NCBI RefSeq assembly: GCF_002209485.1
Contig: NZ_NJIX01000001.1
Span: forward strand, 1,521,259 to 1,585,258
Length of the DNA: 64,000 nucleotides
From: Achromobacter sp. HZ34
Lineage (GTDB): Bacteria; Pseudomonadota; Gammaproteobacteria; Burkholderiales; Burkholderiaceae_B
Reading direction: 5' to 3'
Each line of letters opens with the position of its first letter. Position 1 is the first letter of the stretch. Below, piece after piece: positions 60,585 to 64,000 of this stretch. The notes beneath the pieces were generated by a model, which did no database searches, was not told the origin of the DNA, and was given only the letters and a program-made list of their open reading frames with translations. The translations under genes were made by a program, and so were the position numbers.

Positions 60585-61862
60585 ATGCTCGCCCTCGCCA
60601 TCTTCGTCGCCACCCTGGCGCTCGTCATCATCCAGCCGCGCGGCCTGGGCGTAGGCTGGAGCGCCAGCGCGGGCGCCGCGGTCGCCCTGCTGCTCGGCGT
60701 CGTGCACCTGGCCGACGTGGTCGCCGTGTGGCACATCGTGTGGAACGCCACGGCCACGTTCATCGCCATCATCATCACCAGCCTGATCCTGGACGAGGCC
60801 GGTTTCTTCAAGTGGTGCGCGCTGCACGTGGCGCGCTGGGGCCGTGGCCACGGCCTGCGCCTCTTCGTCCTCATCGTGCTGCTGGGCGCGGCGGTGACCG
60901 CCCTGTTCGCCAATGACGGCGCGGCGCTCATCCTGACGCCCATCGTCATGGAAATGCTGCTGGCGCTAGGTCTGTCGCGTGCCGCCATGCTGGCCTTCGT
61001 GATGGCCGCCGGCTTCATCGCCGACACCGGCAGCCTGCCGCTGATCGTCTCCAACCTGGTGAACATCGTGTCGGCGGATTACTTCGGCATCAGCTTCGAG
61101 CGCTATGCCACGGTCATGGTGCCCGTGAACTTCGTCGCGGTGGGCGCGTCGCTGGCGATGCTGCTGCTGGTGTTCCGGCGCGACATCCCGCACGCCTACG
61201 ACGACAGCAACCTGCCCGATCCGGCCAGCGCCATCCGCGATCCCCTTACCTTCAAGGCGGGCTGGGTGGTGCTCACCTTGCTGCTGGCCGGCTTCTTCCT
61301 GCTGGAGCCCCTGGGCGTGCCGGTCTGCGTCATCGCCGCCGCCGGCGCGCTGGGCCTGCTGCTGGTGGCCGGACGTTCGCATATCGTCGGCACGCGCCGC
61401 ATCATGAAGCATGCCCCCTGGAATATCGTCGTGTTCTCGCTGGGCATGTACCTGGTGGTCTACGGCCTGCGCAATGCCGGCCTGACCGAATACCTGGCGC
61501 GCTTCCTGGCGTGGAGCGCCCAGGGGGGCGTGTGGGGCGCGGCGTTTGGCGCGGGCGGCGCGGCGGCCTTGCTGTCTTCCGTCATGAACAACTTGCCGGC
61601 GGTGCTGGTGGGCGCCCTGTCCATTGCCGATGCGCACGTCACCGGCGCGGTCAAGGACGCCATGATCTACGCCAACGTCATCGGCAGCGACCTGGGGCCA
61701 AAGATCACGCCCATCGGCAGCCTGGCCACCCTGCTGTGGCTGCACGTGCTGGCGCGCAAGGGCCTGACCATCGGCTGGGGCTATTATTTCCGCATTGGTG
61801 TGGTGCTGACGCTGCCGGTACTGGCGGCAACACTGGCGGCGCTGGCGTGGCGCCTGTCTTGA
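60585..61862 (+). CDS. ArsB-type arsenite/anion permease
   Basis: A 425-residue inner-membrane permease of the ArsB/NhaD-like ion transporter superfamily, of exactly ArsB length. Typical segments: [61 protein letters not shown], and [13 protein letters not shown] with [22 protein letters not shown]. Arsenite extrusion is likely. Neither arsR nor arsC is in the window; the adjacent downstream gene is a LysR regulator three bases after the stop. Confidence 0.93.
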   Translation: MLALAIFVATLALVIIQPRGLGVGWSASAGAAVALLLGVVHLADVVAVWHIVWNATATFIAIIITSLILDEAGFFKWCALHVARWGRGHGLRLFVLIVLLGAAVTALFANDGAALILTPIVMEMLLALGLSRAAMLAFVMAAGFIADTGSLPLIVSNLVNIVSADYFGISFERYATVMVPVNFVAVGASLAMLLLVFRRDIPHAYDDSNLPDPASAIRDPLTFKAGWVVLTLLLAGFFLLEPLGVPVCVIAAAGALGLLLVAGRSHIVGTRRIMKHAPWNIVVFSLGMYLVVYGLRNAGLTEYLARFLAWSAQGGVWGAAFGAGGAAALLSSVMNNLPAVLVGALSIADAHVTGAVKDAMIYANVIGSDLGPKITPIGSLATLLWLHVLARKGLTIGWGYYFRIGVVLTLPVLAATLAALAWRLS

Positions 61863-61865
61863 ACC

Positions 61866-62774
61866 ATGGATATCCGCGACCTTCGCTATTTCTGTGTTGC
61901 CGCCGAGACAGGTCACCTTGGACTCGCGGCGCAGGTGCTGCACCTGACGCAACCGGCCATCACCAAGAGCATCCGCCGGCTGGAAGCCGAGATCGGCGGC
62001 CGCCTGTTCGTGCCGGACGGCCGCCGCCTGCAGTTGACGCCCGCCGGCAAGCTGATGCTGGAGCGGGCCCAGTCCGTCGATCAGGCCTTGCGCCAGGCCA
62101 TCACGGACGTACGGCAGGAAGTCGAAGGGTTTTCGGGACGGCTGAGCCTGGGCGCGTCGCCGCTGGTCGCCGAGTCGCTGTTTCCAGCCATCGCCAGTGC
62201 CATGCGGCGCGAAGCGCCGGGACTGATACTGGAATTGAGCATCAAGGGCAGCGATGCATTGCGCGCCGACGTCCTGGCCGGCCGCGTGGACATGGCCGTC
62301 ATTCCGCTGCAGCCTCCCACCCCGCCGGAGCTGTGCGTGGTCCCGCTGCTGGACGATTACCTGACCGTGGCGTGCGCGCCCGGCCATCCCCTGCTGGCCT
62401 TGCCCAGGATAGAACTGGCGGATTTCTGCCAGTTCGACTGGGTCCTGCCCAGCGCGCACACGCTGGTGCGCCGCCGGCTGGACGCCATTTTCCTGAGCAA
62501 CGGCCATCCGGTGCCGAAGTGCCGCATCGAGGTCAATTCCGTGCTGGGCGCGCCGGGCCTGATCTGGTCATCGAAGCTGTTGGGCTTCACTTCGCGCCTG
62601 AGCCTGCATAGCAGCCGCTTCGCCAACCGGCTGCAGGAGATTCCTCACGAGCAGGTACAGTCGGCGCGCCGGATCGCGCTGATCGCCAGACAGGCCACAT
62701 TGAAGGATCCGATCCGATCCAATGCGGTGAACCTGATCCAGAGCGAAGCCGCCGCGATATTCCAGGACTTCTGA
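61866..62774 (+). CDS. LysR family transcriptional regulator
   Basis: A 302-residue LysR regulator beginning MDIRDLRYFCVAAETGHLGLAAQ, with the HTH at about 1-60 (TQPAITKSIRRLEAEIG) and the effector domain from about 92. It follows arsB by three bases and so is probably in the same transcript; it may regulate the AEC-ArsB pair or the convergent PEP mutase-like gene. Imperfect repeats begin at its stop codon. Confidence 0.92.
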   Translation: MDIRDLRYFCVAAETGHLGLAAQVLHLTQPAITKSIRRLEAEIGGRLFVPDGRRLQLTPAGKLMLERAQSVDQALRQAITDVRQEVEGFSGRLSLGASPLVAESLFPAIASAMRREAPGLILELSIKGSDALRADVLAGRVDMAVIPLQPPTPPELCVVPLLDDYLTVACAPGHPLLALPRIELADFCQFDWVLPSAHTLVRRRLDAIFLSNGHPVPKCRIEVNSVLGAPGLIWSSKLLGFTSRLSLHSSRFANRLQEIPHEQVQSARRIALIARQATLKDPIRSNAVNLIQSEAAAIFQDF

Positions 62775-62868
62775 ATCAGCCCTTGGGTCGGCCTTTGAGT
62801 CGTTCCTTGAATCAGCCCTCAGCCCTCGAATCGGCCCTCGGATCGGCCCTTGATTCAGCCCTTGGGCA
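62774..62868. repeat. imperfect repeats of ATCAGCCCTTGG type between convergent genes
   Basis: About six degenerate 12-17-base units (AATCAGCCCTTGG, AATCAGCCCTC, AATCGGCCCTCGG, ATCGGCCCTTG, ATTCAGCCCTTGG). They run from the LysR stop to inside the 3' end of the next gene. Non-coding apart from the last copy. Confidence 0.75.
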
Positions 62869-63751
62869 TCTTCAGGTCGCCCAGCGTGGCCTGCTCCAGC
62901 CGGTACATGTCCTCCAGGCCGATGGCGCGTTCGACACTGGCGCGGATGTGCACCATCTCGTCGTTGTCCAGCCCATGCTCGCCGGTGGTCTGCAGGTGTT
63001 GGTAATAGGCAAACAGGGCGCGGGCGGTGACGTTGATAGAGCTGATCGCGTCGTAGAGGATCTTGTAGCCCCAGTCGCTCAATTGCTGGCGGGTATACAC
63101 GCCACGGTTGAACTTGTTGCCGGTGCTGTTGACGTACACCAGCCGCACGTCGGGCACGTCGCGGCGGGCGTTACGGGTTTGTTCTTCGTCGTCGGGGAAG
63201 ATCATGATCATGTCCGCGCCGGCTTCCACATAGGCGTTGCAGCGGCGGATGCCTTCGGCGTAGCCATGCGTGCGCATGGCGTCGGTGCGTGCGCAGATGA
63301 CGAAATTCCTGTCGCGCCGGGCCTGGGTGGCGGCGTGGATTTTCTGGATCATTTCTTCCATGGGGATGACCTCTTCCACGCCCATGTGATAGCGCGCCCG
63401 CTTGGGGAAGTACTGGTCCTCGATATGCAGGGACGAGGCGCCCGCGGCTTCCAGCGCCTTGACGGCGTGCATGACGTGCATGGGGTCGCCCCAGCCGGCA
63501 CCGGCGTCCACCATCAGCGGCAGCGCGGACACGAGGCGTACACCGCGCACCATGTGGGCGACGTCTTCGACACCCAGCAGGGGCTCGGTCATGGCAGTGT
63601 GCGCGCCCATGGCATAGCCGCCCAGGCACAGCGCCTTGAATCCCGCGGTTTCCGCGATGCGGGCGCTCAAGGGGTTGTAGATGGCTGGTTGGATTTCGCA
63701 GCCAGGTTCGGCAATCATCTTGCGGAAAGCGGCGGTAGCTTCGGTAGACAT
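62855..63751 (-). CDS. isocitrate lyase/PEP mutase family protein, catalytic Cys absent
   Basis: A 298-residue TIM-barrel enzyme of the PEP mutase/methylisocitrate lyase superfamily. Conserved metal residues are Asp82 (MVDAGAGWGDP) and Glu111-Asp112 (IEDQYFPKR); RTDA follows. The lyase signature KRCGH that carries the catalytic Cys is replaced by KRARYHMG (Ala119 at the Cys position), so it should not be called PrpB or AceA. Oxaloacetate decarboxylase or hydrolase-type activity is more likely. Runs convergently to the LysR gene. Confidence 0.88.
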   Translation of the reverse strand: MSTEATAAFRKMIAEPGCEIQPAIYNPLSARIAETAGFKALCLGGYAMGAHTAMTEPLLGVEDVAHMVRGVRLVSALPLMVDAGAGWGDPMHVMHAVKALEAAGASSLHIEDQYFPKRARYHMGVEEVIPMEEMIQKIHAATQARRDRNFVICARTDAMRTHGYAEGIRRCNAYVEAGADMIMIFPDDEEQTRNARRDVPDVRLVYVNSTGNKFNRGVYTRQQLSDWGYKILYDAISSINVTARALFAYYQHLQTTGEHGLDNDEMVHIRASVERAIGLEDMYRLEQATLGDLKMPKG

Positions 63752-63882
63752 GCTCGGCTTCCAGGGAGGTTGTGGAAAGAGCCGAGGATAGGCAGCAGCG
63801 CAAGCGCAGGCGGCACCGATAACTATTTTTCCTTGAGCGATTCCTGCGATTCATAGGAAGACACTCCCCGCGCCGCACGCCG

Positions 63883-64000
63883 GCCGGGGCGGTCGGGCGC
63901 CGGCCGGGGGGCGGCCGGGTGTGGTCGGGCGTGGTCGGGCGCGGCCGACGCGGTCGGCGCGGTCGGCGCGGTCGACGCGGTCGGCCGCAGTCGGCGCGGT
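63883..64000. repeat. 9-10-bp GC-only tandem repeats running off the window
   Basis: Imperfect GG(T/C)CGGGCG(T/C) units of period 10 from about 63883, turning into period-9 GCGGTCGGC copies after about 63945. They continue to the last base, so the array's length is unknown. It lies upstream of the PEP mutase-like gene. Confidence 0.85.

Noticed and set aside
58908..60851. A 647-codon open frame on the minus strand
   Set aside because: Antisense to the AEC and ArsB genes; composition is His/Gln/Asp/Gly-rich with no domain, while the plus-strand proteins are clear transporters.
62855..63751. Methylisocitrate lyase (PrpB) assignment
   Set aside because: The catalytic KRCGH motif is absent.

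Overview
This is a GC-rich chromosomal window whose gene content points to a betaproteobacterium of the Alcaligenaceae (Bordetella/Achromobacter type). The pointers are four Bug-type (TctC-like) solute-binding proteins, each in its own small catabolic operon, six LysR regulators, a long-form ArgG, and RNase R next to RlmB. The assignment rests on gene content only. No phage, transposase, CRISPR array or rRNA was seen.

Layout. 1-6.1 kb: an SDR oxidoreductase divergent from a LysR regulator, a GST, an ankyrin-repeat protein, a lipoprotein with an apparent 3' frameshift, and an alpha/beta hydrolase followed by a LysR gene. 6.4-11.6 kb: an NmrA-like reductase, then an operon on the minus strand (LigI-like amidohydrolase, Bug protein, CMD-family protein, small protein) divergent from a LysR gene. 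An 8-bp-arm palindrome and a heptanucleotide repeat lie between that operon and its regulator. 11.9-19.5 kb: housekeeping genes, namely argG, a response regulator-histidine kinase-kup operon, and tonB-exbB-exbD. 19.8-27.8 kb: sugar-acid catabolism. An enolase-superfamily dehydratase is paired with a GntR regulator; a LacI regulator with two near-identical palindromic operators faces an operon of Bug protein, HpaI-type aldolase and IlvD/Edd dehydratase; an alpha/beta hydrolase follows. 27.9-32.7 kb: a Pit phosphate transporter, then a two-gene DNA-repair operon (radical SAM protein plus DUF4130-UdgX fusion) behind a textbook LexA box. 32.7-39.2 kb: LysR, then Bug, aldehyde dehydrogenase, ThDP enzyme and a signal-less periplasmic-binding-protein-like protein. 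39.3-47.2 kb: a second LigI-like amidohydrolase, a LysR-type regulator with two HTH domains, and an operon for 4-oxalomesaconate metabolism (GalD-like, GalB/LigJ-like, Bug, DctA-like, NAD-dependent dehydrogenase). 47.3-58 kb: tRNA-Val, HU, a sulfhydrylase, two tandem paralogous membrane proteins with a ClpP-like domain, rlmB, rnr and two identical tRNA-Leu(CAG) genes. 58-64 kb: an exported protein, GNAT, AEC carrier, ArsB, LysR and a PEP mutase/isocitrate-lyase family protein.

How it fits together: most of the window is a set of 'regulator + uptake protein + two or three enzymes' modules for aromatic or sugar-acid carboxylates, separated by core genes. The least explained items are the SOS-linked radical SAM/UdgX operon, the tandem ClpP-like membrane proteins, the double-HTH LysR regulator, the signal-less binding protein, and a striking number of short tandem repeats in gaps between genes.
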